Assembly: GCF_013114545.1 (NCBI RefSeq) | Contig: NZ_VTXI01000004.1 | Span: 186,001-250,000, forward strand | DNA length: 64,000 nucleotides | Origin: Vibrio sp. RE86 | GTDB lineage: Bacteria > Pseudomonadota > Gammaproteobacteria > Enterobacterales > Vibrionaceae | Reading direction: 5' to 3' | In this document: in pieces, positions 44,935 through 54,894 of the stretch | How the letters are laid out: each line of letters opens with the position of its first letter | Numbering within the stretch: the first letter of the stretch is position 1 | Translations under genes and position numbers: made by a program | Notes under the pieces: model-generated | Told to the model about the DNA's origin: nothing | Databases searched by the model: none | What the model saw: the letters and a program-made list of their open reading frames with translations, nothing else

Positions 44935-46008
44935 CTATTCGACCATGGTAAACATGATGTTTTCTGGTTTGGTCTTCCCTCTCCAGTACAAACGTGAACT
45001 GACCGCTTCTGCCAACGCCATATATTGCTGTGCATGTTCAGACTCTGGACGAGCAGCAACCGTTGGTTTACCGTTGTCAATATCTTCACGCATTTGAATA
45101 TGAAGCGGAACTTGGGCAAGCAGGTCTAACCCATACTCAGCCGCCATCTGTTCAGCACCACCAGCGCCGAAGATGTGTTCTTTCTCACCACAATGACTGC
45201 AAATGTGGTAACTCATGTTCTCAACCACTCCGACGACTGGTACATCGACCTTATTGAACATCGCTGCCCCTTTACGCGCATCCGCCAGTGCCAAGTCTTG
45301 TGGCGTAGTGACGATAACAGCGCCAGTCACTGGCACTTGCTGAGAAAGCGTTAGCTGAATATCACCCGTACCTGGTGGCATATCAATCACAAGGTAGTCC
45401 AGTTCAGGCCATTCCGTTTCATTCAGTAATTGAGACAGAGCTTTTGCCGCCATAGGACCTCGCCATATCGCCGCTTCATCCTTAGACACCAAATAACCAA
45501 TCGAATGAGTGTGAATGCCATGAGCACTGATTGGTTGCATCCATTTGTTGTCTCTTACTTCTGGTCTTGCATCAGGCTGACCAATCATAAGAGGCACAGA
45601 AGGCCCGTAAATATCTGCATCCAATAACCCAACTTTGGCGCCAGATTCTGCTAACGCCAGCGCCAAGTTAACCGACGTTGTTGACTTGCCCACTCCACCT
45701 TTAGCAGAGGTCACAGCAATGACGTTCTTTACGCCTTTGATATCATGAGCCACATGTGTCTCTAAAGGTTTAGGCGCGATGTGAATTGCGTAGTCAAACT
45801 GACCAACGTCACCGCTTGCTTGTTGGTTCGAGATCCACTCGGCCAAGTCCGCTTTTAAGCGATTGGCTGCAAACGGGATTTCGATAGTAAACCCTTCAGG
45901 CTTTACTGAAACAAATGCCCCTGTTGCTGCCCATTCGGTTGCGAGTGCTGGGTGTTCAAATTGGTTTAACCAATCACAAAAATCTTGCTTTGAAGTGAAC
46001 TGACGCAT
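44935..46008 (-). CDS. apbC: iron-sulfur cluster carrier protein ApbC/Mrp
   Basis: A 357-residue P-loop ATPase that binds and transfers Fe-S clusters. An N-terminal MIP18-like domain is followed by the deviant Walker A SAKGGVGKSTTSVN near residue 105, DADIYGPSVP, and the cluster-binding pair CSHC near residue 275. A perfect AGGAGG four bases before the ATG decides the start. Divergent from metG, as in E. coli. Confidence 0.96.
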   Translation of the reverse strand: MRQFTSKQDFCDWLNQFEHPALATEWAATGAFVSVKPEGFTIEIPFAANRLKADLAEWISNQQASGDVGQFDYAIHIAPKPLETHVAHDIKGVKNVIAVTSAKGGVGKSTTSVNLALALAESGAKVGLLDADIYGPSVPLMIGQPDARPEVRDNKWMQPISAHGIHTHSIGYLVSKDEAAIWRGPMAAKALSQLLNETEWPELDYLVIDMPPGTGDIQLTLSQQVPVTGAVIVTTPQDLALADARKGAAMFNKVDVPVVGVVENMSYHICSHCGEKEHIFGAGGAEQMAAEYGLDLLAQVPLHIQMREDIDNGKPTVAARPESEHAQQYMALAEAVSSRLYWRGKTKPENIMFTMVE

Positions 46009-46165
46009 AGGTCCTCCTTATGCATCTAATCGTAACACTCCATCAACCGATACTGAACCCTGAAAAAACTAAGGTAATCCAGTCGCTCACACCTTGGAGT
46101 CACTGGTGTGATGAGGTAGTATTACGCTCTATTTTTCTATACTCCTTAAAAAGCGAATATTAAGT

Positions 46166-48241
46166 ATGGCAAACGATCCACGCGCTCTTGACTCGAGAAA
46201 ACTACTGGTAACTTGTGCCCTTCCGTACGCTAACGGTTCGATTCACCTAGGTCATATGCTTGAGCACATCCAAGCTGACATCTGGGTTCGCTACCAACGC
46301 CTACGTGGCAACACTGTAAACTTCATCTGTGCTGACGATGCTCACGGCACGCCAATCATGCTAAAAGCACAGCAGATGGGAATTACGCCAGAAGAGATGA
46401 TCGCTGCAGTAAGTGAAGAGCACCAAAAAGACTTCGCTGGCTTCGATATTAGCTTTGATAACTACCACAGCACACACTCAGAAGAGAACCGTGAGCTGGC
46501 TTCACACATCTACCTTGAGCTTAAAAAGAACGGTTTTATCTCTAGCCGTACTATTTCTCAGCTATTTGACCCTGAGAAAGAGATGTTCCTACCGGACCGT
46601 TTCGTAAAAGGTACATGCCCGAAGTGTAAGTCAGAAGACCAATACGGTGACAACTGTGACAACTGTGGTGAGACGTACAGCCCAACTGAACTGATTGACC
46701 CTAAATCAGCAGTATCTGGCGCAACGCCAGTAATGAAAGACTCTGAACACTTCTTCTTCGACCTACCTCAGTTCGAAAGCATGCTTCAAGAGTGGACTCG
46801 CTCTGGCTCGCTTCAGTCTGAAACTGCAAACAAGATGCAAGAGTGGTTTGAGTCTGGTCTGCAACAGTGGGATATCTCACGCGACGCACCTTACTTCGGC
46901 TTCGAAATCCCAGGCGAAAAAGACAAGTTCTTCTACGTATGGCTAGACGCACCTGTTGGTTACATGGCTTCATTCAAGAACCTATGTAACAAAACTGAAG
47001 GTCTAGACTTCGACGAGTACTGGAAAAAAGACAGCACAACTGAGCTTTACCACTTTATCGGTAAAGACATTGTCTACTTCCACTCTCTATTCTGGCCTGC
47101 AATGCTAGAAGGTAGCGGTTTCCGTAAGCCAAACAATGTATTCGTACACGGCTACGTAACAGTAAACGGCGCGAAGATGTCTAAGTCGAAAGGCACATTC
47201 ATCAAAGCAGCGACATACCTAGATCACCTAGATCCAGAATGTCTGCGTTACTACTACGCAGCTAAGCTAAATAGCCGTATCGATGACCTAGACCTTAACC
47301 TTGAAGACTTCACTCAGCGCGTTAACGCTGACGTAGTAAACAAGATTGTTAACCTAGCATCTCGTAACGCTGGCTTCATCTCTAAGCGCTTTGAAGGCAA
47401 GCTATCAGCTAACTTCGCAGAGCCTGAGCTTTACAAAGAGTTCGCTGAAGCGGCTGACCGCATCGCAGAGCTTTACGAGACTCGCGAATTTGGCCGTGCA
47501 ATCCGTGAAATCACAGCACTAGCAGACAAAGCAAACCAGTACGTTGATGAGAAAGCACCGTGGGTTGTTGCGAAAGAAGAAGGTAAAGACCAAGAGCTAC
47601 AAGACATCTGTTCTGTTGGTATTAACCTATTCCGCGTTCTGATGACTTACCTGAAACCGGTAATGCCAGAGCTTGCTGCACGTACTGAAGCGTTCCTAAA
47701 CGAAGAGCTAACTTGGGAAGGTATTACAGCACCGCTAACTGATCACGAGATCACTAAGTTCAAAGCGCTATTCAACCGTATTGATCCTAAGAAAGTTGAA
47801 GCGATGATTGAAGCTTCTAAAGAAGACGCAGCAGCTGAAGTTGCAGCAAAAGAGAAAGCTGAAGCAGAAAAGAACAAAGCGAGCCAAACTGAGCTAGATA
47901 AAGATCCAATCGCAGATGAGATTGAATTTGACGCTTTTGCAGCAGTAGACATGCGTATCGCTCGCATCATCTCTTGTGAAGAAGTGCCAAAAGCAAACAA
48001 ACTGCTTAAGTTCCAACTGGACATCGGTGGTGAAACTCGTCAGGTATTCTCTGGCATTAAGTCAGCATACAAACCTGAAGAGCTAGAAGGCAAGCTAACT
48101 GTAATGGTGGCAAACCTTAAACCTCGTAAGATGAAGTTTGGTATGTCTGAAGGCATGATCCTAGCAGCGGGCCCTGGTGGCAGTGACCTATGGATCCTTG
48201 AGCCGCACGAAGGTGCTCAGCCTGGTATGCGTGTAATGTAA
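46166..48241 (+). CDS. metG: methionyl-tRNA synthetase
   Basis: A 691-residue class I synthetase. The HIGH-equivalent is HLGH near residue 24. The zinc knuckle is CPKC...CDNCG (about residues 150-165), KMSKS lies near residue 336 (AKMSKSKGT), and a C-terminal EMAP-like tRNA-binding and dimerisation domain follows ([14 protein letters not shown] onward). A Lys/Glu/Ala-rich linker lies before that domain. The ribosome site is weak. Codon use is highly biased, fitting high expression. Slightly longer than the 677-residue enteric form. Confidence 0.98.
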   Translation: MANDPRALDSRKLLVTCALPYANGSIHLGHMLEHIQADIWVRYQRLRGNTVNFICADDAHGTPIMLKAQQMGITPEEMIAAVSEEHQKDFAGFDISFDNYHSTHSEENRELASHIYLELKKNGFISSRTISQLFDPEKEMFLPDRFVKGTCPKCKSEDQYGDNCDNCGETYSPTELIDPKSAVSGATPVMKDSEHFFFDLPQFESMLQEWTRSGSLQSETANKMQEWFESGLQQWDISRDAPYFGFEIPGEKDKFFYVWLDAPVGYMASFKNLCNKTEGLDFDEYWKKDSTTELYHFIGKDIVYFHSLFWPAMLEGSGFRKPNNVFVHGYVTVNGAKMSKSKGTFIKAATYLDHLDPECLRYYYAAKLNSRIDDLDLNLEDFTQRVNADVVNKIVNLASRNAGFISKRFEGKLSANFAEPELYKEFAEAADRIAELYETREFGRAIREITALADKANQYVDEKAPWVVAKEEGKDQELQDICSVGINLFRVLMTYLKPVMPELAARTEAFLNEELTWEGITAPLTDHEITKFKALFNRIDPKKVEAMIEASKEDAAAEVAAKEKAEAEKNKASQTELDKDPIADEIEFDAFAAVDMRIARIISCEEVPKANKLLKFQLDIGGETRQVFSGIKSAYKPEELEGKLTVMVANLKPRKMKFGMSEGMILAAGPGGSDLWILEPHEGAQPGMRVM

Positions 48242-48265
48242 TGACTGCCTAGTCAAAATAGATTT

Positions 48266-48302
48266 AAGCCCCTACCGCAGCAATGCGTTAGGGGCTTTTT
48301 TT
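48266..48302 (+). terminator. rho-independent terminator of metG
   Basis: AAGCCCCTAcCGC pairs with GCGtTAGGGGCTT with one mismatch and runs into seven T residues, 24 bp past the stop. Confidence 0.88.
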
Positions 48303-48444
48303 ATCACTACTTTGGACACCTTCTGCACCAAGGTAAAGCATACTAATCACCCAAAAGACCATAAGACACTGATTTTAAACGACTTATATTTTGGCACACT
48401 ATTCGCCTACTCCTTTATAGGTAACAAGCACAAAGGAGTTGGCT

Positions 48445-49257
48445 ATGTTTGTTTTAATCTCAATCATTTTTTCATGCGCTATTTTGGCCGCACTATTTCA
48501 TTACTCTAAAAAGCGCCAAACGATCTTACAGCGTAAATTCAACACGTTAGTCATGCTTAGACAGCTACTGCGCTTATGTAGGGAGCATAGAAAGCTGACA
48601 CACTACTCTCTAAGCAACTCGATTAACCAAGACCAACTGAGCGAAATGAATGCGCTCTATGATGAAATCATGCACTGTTCCGATCAATTGGTTGCCATTG
48701 CACCTTTTGATAATCGACCAATGTATCGGATCTTTCAGCTTAAACTCAAAGCGATGCACAATGATTGGCACGAAAGAAATGTCAGTCGCAACCAAATCGT
48801 TCATGGCAAAACAATTCGACACTGTATGTTCTTAATGGATGAAGTGGCGATAGCATGGTTAATTGAGTCCGAAAGAGAAGACTTGAATGATGAGTACCAC
48901 CTTAATTGGCAACAAGTGCTCGACAGCATGGAAGTGCTCACTCAATTGAGAGTCTGCATTCCTGAAAGTCATTCCGAAGAGGGGTTTCTACGCTTAAAAT
49001 ACTATTGCGATAAAACCAGACGCAAACTCAACCAGCTGTCTATTATCAGCCCGCTTTCTGTTGCGTCACCCGCGAGTATCGATGCCATTCATGAATTGGC
49101 AGAATTATCGTCTTCAGACACACTGAGCATCAGTGACGAGGAGTTATATCGAATTACTAGCGACATCTCAGCGGTGATTGCTCAGGTCTATGATCAGATG
49201 TTGTCGGATATGGCGGAAAGCTTATATCTTCCTCTACCCAAAGTGGCTTATGCTTAG
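48445..49257 (+). CDS. conserved hypothetical membrane-anchored helical protein
   Basis: A 270-residue protein with one N-terminal membrane helix (MFVLISIIFSCAILAALFHY) and an all-helical cytosolic or periplasmic body. The region from residue 30 to 175 (LLRLCREHRKLTHYSL..., EVLTQLRVCI) is reminiscent of nitrate/nitrite-sensing four-helix domains, but I cannot assign it. No output domain is attached. The ATG at 48445 is fixed by AAGGAG six bases upstream; a TTG two codons earlier is less likely. Monocistronic, flanked by terminators. Confidence 0.7.
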   Translation: MFVLISIIFSCAILAALFHYSKKRQTILQRKFNTLVMLRQLLRLCREHRKLTHYSLSNSINQDQLSEMNALYDEIMHCSDQLVAIAPFDNRPMYRIFQLKLKAMHNDWHERNVSRNQIVHGKTIRHCMFLMDEVAIAWLIESEREDLNDEYHLNWQQVLDSMEVLTQLRVCIPESHSEEGFLRLKYYCDKTRRKLNQLSIISPLSVASPASIDAIHELAELSSSDTLSISDEELYRITSDISAVIAQVYDQMLSDMAESLYLPLPKVAYA

Positions 49258-49275
49258 GCGTACTTGCAACTGCAT

Positions 49276-49304
49276 TAGAGGGCACCTTAGCGTGCTCTCT
49301 TCAT
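49276..49304 (+). terminator. probable terminator of the hypothetical gene
   Basis: GAGGGCAC and GTGCTCTC form an 8-bp stem with one G-T pair, followed by a weak T-rich tract, about 20 bp past the stop. Confidence 0.5.
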
Positions 49305-49395
49305 TATGGACGGAATGAATAGTCCTATCCCATCGCCCCTATCTCTGCTAAAGTCGCGTGCATCATCACCTACTCTCCACTAAAGAGCACAACCT

Positions 49396-49875
49396 GTGAC
49401 TAACAATGAAATCTTGCGTCGTATTCAGCACGCACTCAACCTTAAAAACGCTCAAATCATGAAAGCTTTTGAGCAAGCCGATGTCTCCGTTACACACGAT
49501 CAGGTTGGCAACTGGCTAAAAGGTGAGAACGAAAAATCGTTTTCCAAAATGAAAGACAAAGAGTTAGCTACCTTCCTAAATGGTTTTATCAACCTCAAAC
49601 GTGGTAAGAAAGAAGGTGAACAGCCTAAACCTGAAACAACACTGACCAACAACATGATTTTCATGAAGCTGCGTATCGCACTAAACATGAAAGCAGAAGA
49701 TGTACTCGATGTGCTTGAACTCATGGGCATCAGCCTAAGCAAGTATGAGCTTGGTGCTTACTTTCGTAAACCAAACAACAAGAACTACAAAGAGTGTGAA
49801 GATCAGTTGCTATGTGACTTCTTAAATGGCGTTCAGTTCACTAACCGCCCAGATTCAGAAGAGTTTGTGGCTTAA
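49396..49875 (+). CDS. DUF1456 (YehS-like) protein with internal duplication
   Basis: A 159-residue protein made of two homologous halves. Each starts with a TNN(E/M)I motif (TNNEILRRIQHALNLK and TNNMIFMKLRIALNMK) and ends with FLNG. A basic linker (NLKRGKKEGEQPKPE) joins them. The family is named DUF1456 and its function is unknown. The small helical repeat looks nucleic-acid-binding, which is inference. The start is GTG at 49396 with AAAGAG upstream. Confidence 0.88.
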   Translation: MTNNEILRRIQHALNLKNAQIMKAFEQADVSVTHDQVGNWLKGENEKSFSKMKDKELATFLNGFINLKRGKKEGEQPKPETTLTNNMIFMKLRIALNMKAEDVLDVLELMGISLSKYELGAYFRKPNNKNYKECEDQLLCDFLNGVQFTNRPDSEEFVA

Positions 49876-49899
49876 CGTTATTTTCACCCCTTAAAATAC

Positions 49900-49937
49900 A
49901 AAAACCTCAATCTGGTCAGCCAAGATTGAGGTTTTTT
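49900..49937. terminator. bidirectional terminator between the DUF1456 gene and udp
   Basis: AAAACCTCAATCT and AGATTGAGGTTTT form a perfect 13-bp stem with further T residues on the plus strand and A residues on the left. Serves two convergent genes. Confidence 0.88.
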
Positions 49938-49970
49938 CTATTTAAGTTGCGCTAACTAGAGCACTAACCC

Positions 49971-50729
49971 TTAAAGCATTTTACGTGCTGCTTCTACAAC
50001 CACTTTGATAGAGCGCGCTTCTGTCTCTTTTAGTGTTGAGTGATCTGGGATCTCTTTCTGTGTACGGTTGATGATAACGCCCGCAACACAACCCGCTTTT
50101 AGGCCAGAGCTTGCACACATAGTAAGTAGCGTTGCTGATTCCATCTCAAAGTTAAGCACGCCCATGTCTTGCCACTCTTGCATAGAACCTTGGAAACGCT
50201 TAACAACGCGACCAGAGAACGTATCGTAACGCTCTTGACCTGGGTAGAAGGTATCACTTGAAGCCGTTACACCCATGTGAACAGTTGCGCCAGACTCTTC
50301 TACCGCAGCTTTCATCGCTGTTGCTACTTCAAAGTCAGCAACCGCAGGGAATTCCATTGGAGCGAAGTGCAGACTCGCACCATCTAGGCGAACAGAGCCA
50401 GTTGATACGATCATATCACCCACATTAACGTGAGGCTGGATTGCACCAGTCGTACCAACGCGTAGGAAAGTACGTACACCTAACTGAGCTAGCTCTTCAA
50501 CTGCGATAGACGTAGAAGGACCGCCAATACCAGTAGAACAAACAACAACAGGTTTACCATCAAGTTCTGCGCGGTAAAGCGTGTACTCGCGGTGACTTGC
50601 TAGAAAAACTGGATTCTCCATCTCTTCGGCAATCTTTTGAACACGCGCAGGATCACCTGGAATGATCGCTAGAGTTGCACCTGCAAGATCTTCTTGAGTA
50701 ACACCTAAATGGAAAACAGCTTGAGACAT
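49971..50729 (-). CDS. udp: uridine phosphorylase
   Basis: A 252-residue nucleoside phosphorylase cleaving uridine to uracil and ribose-1-phosphate. The phosphate-binding [24 protein letters not shown] and [11 protein letters not shown] segments and the substrate region [11 protein letters not shown] are present. AGGAG is placed seven bases before the ATG. A CRP-like site lies about 110 bp upstream, consistent with CRP/CytR control of udp in related bacteria. Possibly paired functionally with udk in pyrimidine salvage. Confidence 0.97.
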   Translation of the reverse strand: MSQAVFHLGVTQEDLAGATLAIIPGDPARVQKIAEEMENPVFLASHREYTLYRAELDGKPVVVCSTGIGGPSTSIAVEELAQLGVRTFLRVGTTGAIQPHVNVGDMIVSTGSVRLDGASLHFAPMEFPAVADFEVATAMKAAVEESGATVHMGVTASSDTFYPGQERYDTFSGRVVKRFQGSMQEWQDMGVLNFEMESATLLTMCASSGLKAGCVAGVIINRTQKEIPDHSTLKETEARSIKVVVEAARKML

Positions 50730-50835
50730 AGTGAGCTCCTTGGTTGGCAGAGTCAGAATCTATCGGGGCGTTCTGCTCGCTCTATAAAATTTATCGGGTA
50801 CAGGAGATACTCTAACTAACCCACCCATTAAATGT

Positions 50836-50851
50836 AGCGATCATGATCACA
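50836..50851 (-). promoter_or_regulatory. candidate CRP site upstream of udp
   Basis: On the minus strand TGTGA-tcatga-TCGCT matches the CRP consensus TGTGA-N6-TCACA with a perfect left half and three of five in the right. It is centred about 115 bp before the udp start codon. Confidence 0.5.
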
Positions 50852-50930
50852 ATAAAGATCGCAACAAGTTCTTACATTGCACATAAAATCGGTTTACATC
50901 ACATTTTTTAAGCAAAAGAGATACGTGGTT

Positions 50931-50972
50931 GCATAAAAAAACAGCTCTCACATCATAGATGGAGAGCTGTTT
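50931..50972 (-). terminator. terminator of zntA
   Basis: AAACAGCTCTC and GAGAGCTGTTT form a perfect 11-bp stem, followed on the minus strand by a run of T residues. It lies 17 bp past the zntA stop. Confidence 0.87.
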
Positions 50973-50988
50973 ACTTTGTTAATTAAAC

Positions 50989-53289
50989 CTAATTTTGTTT
51001 CGGCTTAAATTTAAGTAACCTTAGAGCGTTTAGTGTCACTATCGCTGTTGCACCACTATCCGCTAGTACCGCGACCCAAAGGCCGGTGATACCCAATAGA
51101 CTCGTTACGAGGAACACACCTTTAAGTCCGAGTGCCAACGCAATGTTTTGACGAATGTTATTGAGCGTCGCACGTGATAGTTCAATCATTCCCGCTAGCT
51201 CTAACAGACGGTTGTGAGTAATGGCAGCATCCGCTGTTTCAAGCGCTACGTCTGTGCCCCCTCCCATTGCAATACCAATACTAGACGCTTTCATCGCAGG
51301 GGCGTCATTGATGCCATCACCGACCATCGCAACATTGCCATTTGCTGACAGCTGCTCAACGTAAGTCACTTTATCTTGCGGTAGTAGCTGCGCTTTGTAA
51401 TCTATACCAATCTCTTCACTGATCGCTTTGGCACTGCGAAGGTTATCTCCCGTTAGCATGATTGAGTGAATACCTAATGCTTTCAACGCCTCTACCGCTT
51501 GAGCAGAGTCTGCACGCAAGGTATCTTGCCAAGCAATGATGCCAATCACGTTGCGCAGAGCTTCAATCACCACCACGACTGTTTTGCCTTGCTCTTCTAG
51601 ATCTTCAATCTGTTTAGCAAGATTAACGTCTAGATCAATAGGTGCTTTACTTGGTGCACACACACGATATTCGACATCATTAATGACACCGCGCACGCCA
51701 CTTCCGACCAAAGCCTGTTTGTCTTGAGCTTCAACAATCGTTAAGCCAACTTGCTTTGCTTTGTTAACAACGGAAACCGCTAACGGGTGACTTGAACCTA
51801 CCTCGATAGCAGCCACTTTCTCTAGTAAAGACTGTTCGTCCCAATCATCGATTGGCAATAAATCAGTTACTTCTGGCTTGCCTTTGGTCAAAGTGCCGGT
51901 TTTATCGAAGGCGATCGTTTCGACTTTACCGAGCTGTTCAAGTGCAGCACCGCCTTTAATCAATGCGCCTCGCCTCGCAGCTGCCGCCAGCCCAGAAGTA
52001 ATTGCCGCCGGTGTGGAGATCACCAACGCACAAGGACACGCGATGAGCAGTAGAGCCAAGCCACGGTAAACCCAGGTTTCCCAAGGTTGAGCGAACAAGA
52101 GTGGAGGCGTAATGATAACCAGCAGAGAAACCAGCATCATTAGAGGCGTATACCAACGACTAAACTTATCCAAGAATCGTTCTAAAGGCGCTTTACGGGA
52201 TTCAGCCTCTTCAATCAGATGGAGAATCCTATCAATCGCATTCTCACCCTGTTTTGAAGTAATGGTAAAGCGAACCACTTTATCCACCGCGACGGCCCCC
52301 GCCATCACAGACTCACCCTCGTAGCGCTCAACGGGAATAGATTCGCCCGATAACGCGCTTTCATCAAAGCTCGCAAGTGCATCGGTTAATTTACCATCGG
52401 AAGGTAGACGAGCCCCAGGAGACACCTCAATCACATCACCAGGTTGCAATTCATTTGCCGAGACCTCGACACGTTCCCCGTTGACAATCTTCGTCGCGGT
52501 TTCAGGCACCAATTCCATCAATGCTTGTACACCACTGCGCGCACGTGAGGCCGCAAACGCTTCCAACTGTTCACCAATAAGGAACAGAAGCAGTACCATC
52601 GCAGCTTCAACCGTTTCGCCCAAATAGAGCGCCCCTAACGCAGCAACGCTCATCAACGTCTCAATCGCAAATGGGGTACCAGAACGCGCTAAACTGATGG
52701 CTTTTTTGCCAATAGGATAAAGGCCTGCAAGACAAGTAATGATAAACATCCACTCACTAACGACTGGCAACGTCGGTTTGATTACGGCGGCTACGGCCAT
52801 CGCAGACGCAATCGCGATCACTTGAGCATTCTGTTTTAGAACAGACTTCCAGCCTTTCTGAGCAGGTTTTTGAGATGAGTTAGGACTCGCAAAGGTAAAG
52901 CCAGTATCAAGAATGGTTTGCTCAACCAGCACTGCTGCACCTGAGCCATCTGTTTTTACAACCAGCTTTTCAGTCGCAAATAGGACTTTCGCTTCAACAA
53001 CGCCATCAACGCGATTGACAGCAGTTTCGATTTTTTTTGCACAAGATGGGCAATCCATCCCATGAATTTTCCAACTTTGAGTAAAACGAGCCGTTGAGAG
53101 CCCGGAGTCACCTTCCTCATCGGCGGGATCAGCGCCACTACTGCAACTGTTAGAGCTACAGCAGTCAGAATCGGTAGACGCCACACTCGCCATTTTGATG
53201 GTCGAAATCTTTGGGCTAGAGCATGAGCCTGTTTGAGAAGGGTTTACCGCTACTTTGTCAGAGCGACATGCTTTATGTTTAGTGCACAT
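50989..53289 (-). CDS. zntA: Zn/Cd/Pb-exporting P1B-type ATPase ZntA
   Basis: A 766-residue metal-exporting ATPase. A Cys-rich N-terminal extension with two or more Cys clusters (CTKHKAC, DCCSSNSC) is followed by an HMA domain with GMDCPSCAKK near residue 80. Eight membrane helices include the CPC motif (IACPCALVIS near 418). The phosphorylation site is DKTGTLT near 466, the HP motif is in SSHPLAVS, and GDGINDAPA lies before the last helices. The ATG at 53289 has GGAG eight bases upstream. An earlier ATG overlaps that ribosome site. The upstream promoter is of the ZntR type, with a 20-bp spacer. Confidence 0.96.
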   Translation of the reverse strand: MCTKHKACRSDKVAVNPSQTGSCSSPKISTIKMASVASTDSDCCSSNSCSSGADPADEEGDSGLSTARFTQSWKIHGMDCPSCAKKIETAVNRVDGVVEAKVLFATEKLVVKTDGSGAAVLVEQTILDTGFTFASPNSSQKPAQKGWKSVLKQNAQVIAIASAMAVAAVIKPTLPVVSEWMFIITCLAGLYPIGKKAISLARSGTPFAIETLMSVAALGALYLGETVEAAMVLLLFLIGEQLEAFAASRARSGVQALMELVPETATKIVNGERVEVSANELQPGDVIEVSPGARLPSDGKLTDALASFDESALSGESIPVERYEGESVMAGAVAVDKVVRFTITSKQGENAIDRILHLIEEAESRKAPLERFLDKFSRWYTPLMMLVSLLVIITPPLLFAQPWETWVYRGLALLLIACPCALVISTPAAITSGLAAAARRGALIKGGAALEQLGKVETIAFDKTGTLTKGKPEVTDLLPIDDWDEQSLLEKVAAIEVGSSHPLAVSVVNKAKQVGLTIVEAQDKQALVGSGVRGVINDVEYRVCAPSKAPIDLDVNLAKQIEDLEEQGKTVVVVIEALRNVIGIIAWQDTLRADSAQAVEALKALGIHSIMLTGDNLRSAKAISEEIGIDYKAQLLPQDKVTYVEQLSANGNVAMVGDGINDAPAMKASSIGIAMGGGTDVALETADAAITHNRLLELAGMIELSRATLNNIRQNIALALGLKGVFLVTSLLGITGLWVAVLADSGATAIVTLNALRLLKFKPKQN

Positions 53290-53318
53290 ATGTTTATCTC
53301 CATTCACTGTACACTACA

Positions 53319-53350
53319 AGTCTAAACCTTAGAGTCTACTCCAAGGTCAA
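53319..53350 (-). promoter_or_regulatory. ZntR-type (MerR family) promoter and operator of zntA
   Basis: On the minus strand, -35 TTGACC (53345-53350) and -10 TAGACT (53319-53324) are separated by 20 bp instead of 17. The spacer holds the dyad ACCTTAGAGT/ACTCCAAGGT (53326-53347), symmetric except for one pair. Overlong spacer plus central dyad is the signature of promoters twisted open by MerR-family activators. The -35 region overlaps the stop codon of the upstream MATE gene. Confidence 0.85.
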
Positions 53351-54813
53351 ACTTTTTCTGCCCTTTCCCGTGATATTTTCGTTGTCGATGACACATCATC
53401 AATTAAAACCGCATCGTGGCTACAAAATGGCTGACTATTAACACTAGTGATCGACGGGTCTGACTCAAGCTCTTCTCGGCAGGTGCCTTTCATCAAGTCC
53501 GTGATGTGTTTGCGCAGCACGAAAGTCGCTATCAAGCCAAACACCACCGTACCAACAGCTTGACCATACAACACGCCCAAAGCGCCAAACCATAACGCAC
53601 CGAAGTGAACAAAAGGTAGCGTACCTAATGTCGCTTTACCTAAATTAAGCGCTGTGGAATAAAGAGGTTTACCAAGGTTATTAAACGAGGTATTCGCGAC
53701 AAACTGAGCGCCGTTAAAGATAAAGCTTATCGCCACGTAGGTACAAAATGCCGCGACAATAATTTGCGCATCGCCTTCTAGACTAAACATATTGATGATC
53801 AAATCTTGAGCGAAGTAGAGAATTAAGCAGACGACTAAAGTGTAGACGGTGGTCACAATCAGCGAGTTGTTCAACGTCTCTTTCACGCGGTCGAGCCTTT
53901 CTGCACCATAGTTTTGGCCAATGATAGGACCCACTGCGCCAGACAATGCAAAAATCACGGCAAAACAGACCGGGGTAAGTCGCCCGATGACCGCAAAGCC
54001 CGCAACGTAGTTTTCACCAAATTGTGCAATCGAAGAGGTGACAATCGCATTCCCGATGGGCGTAGCGATGTTAGTAATGATCGCTGGAATCGCAATCGCG
54101 AGAATAATTTTAAGGTTAGTGCGCCACACGGCATAGTTAAAACGCGCAGCCAAGTTATGAACTGTAATCAAAGGGTAAAGAGAAAAGAACAGCACGGTAA
54201 ATCGTGCGAATACAGATGCAAGGGCCGCCCCTTCCACATTCCAACCGAAACCGAATATAAAGATGGGATCTAAAATGGCGTTAACGATACCACCCGCTAA
54301 CGTTGCCCACATTGAACGCTTCGCATCGCCTGCAGCCCTAAGCCCTGCCCCTGCGGCCATTGCCACAGCAATCACAGGAGCACTCGGTAAAATGATCCTT
54401 AAATACGCCTCTGCTCTTTCAGCGGCAACGCCTTGTGCACCTATAGCCTGTAGTAACTCTGGAATGTACGCAAACATAACCCCGGAGACCACAATACTGA
54501 TGGCGACCGCAGTAACCATAATGCTGGTACTCAGCTGCCTCGCGTAATCCTCCTGCTGAGCTCCTATGGCTTTCGATACCAAAGCGCCCATAGCAATGGA
54601 TGTGCCGATTGATATAGACGTAGAGAAGAAGACCAAAGTTCCAGCAAAACCGACCGCTGCCGCAAGCTCAACCTGTCCAAGCATACTGATAAAGAGCATG
54701 TCGATAAGGTCAACGACGAACAGAGCCATTAGGCCAACCGAGCCCGCTCCAGACATCACCAAAATATGGCGCATCGTCGAACCTTGAACGAACTTAGCAC
54801 TTTGGTCGGACAT
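53347..54813 (-). CDS. MATE family multidrug efflux protein
   Basis: A 488-residue inner-membrane antiporter with twelve hydrophobic helices in two MATE repeats (MSGAGSVGLMALFVVDLIDMLFI, GAGLRAAGDAKRSMWATLAGGIVNAILDPIFIFGFG). It probably couples sodium or proton entry to drug export. It resembles the DinF/VmrA branch, though substrate cannot be read. The C-terminal tail is longer than usual and hydrophilic. GGAG is well placed before the ATG. Its 3' end carries the -35 box of the zntA promoter. Confidence 0.92.
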   Translation of the reverse strand: MSDQSAKFVQGSTMRHILVMSGAGSVGLMALFVVDLIDMLFISMLGQVELAAAVGFAGTLVFFSTSISIGTSIAMGALVSKAIGAQQEDYARQLSTSIMVTAVAISIVVSGVMFAYIPELLQAIGAQGVAAERAEAYLRIILPSAPVIAVAMAAGAGLRAAGDAKRSMWATLAGGIVNAILDPIFIFGFGWNVEGAALASVFARFTVLFFSLYPLITVHNLAARFNYAVWRTNLKIILAIAIPAIITNIATPIGNAIVTSSIAQFGENYVAGFAVIGRLTPVCFAVIFALSGAVGPIIGQNYGAERLDRVKETLNNSLIVTTVYTLVVCLILYFAQDLIINMFSLEGDAQIIVAAFCTYVAISFIFNGAQFVANTSFNNLGKPLYSTALNLGKATLGTLPFVHFGALWFGALGVLYGQAVGTVVFGLIATFVLRKHITDLMKGTCREELESDPSITSVNSQPFCSHDAVLIDDVSSTTKISRERAEKV

Positions 54814-54843
54814 AATTCACTCCATCCGGAAGATAAATAGAGA

Positions 54844-54876
54844 CAAAAAATAAGAGGTGCCTATGCACCTCTTATT
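54844..54876 (-). terminator. terminator of the CBS-domain gene
   Basis: AATAAGAGGTGC-CTAT-GCACCTCTTATT, a perfect 12-bp stem, followed on the minus strand by a T run. It lies 18 bp past the CBS gene stop. Confidence 0.9.
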
Positions 54877-54894
54877 GAATAATTATTGTTTACT

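Noticed and set aside
54263..54787. Plus-strand frames inside the MATE gene
   Set aside because: Shadows of hydrophobic codons on the coding strand, with no independent start signals.
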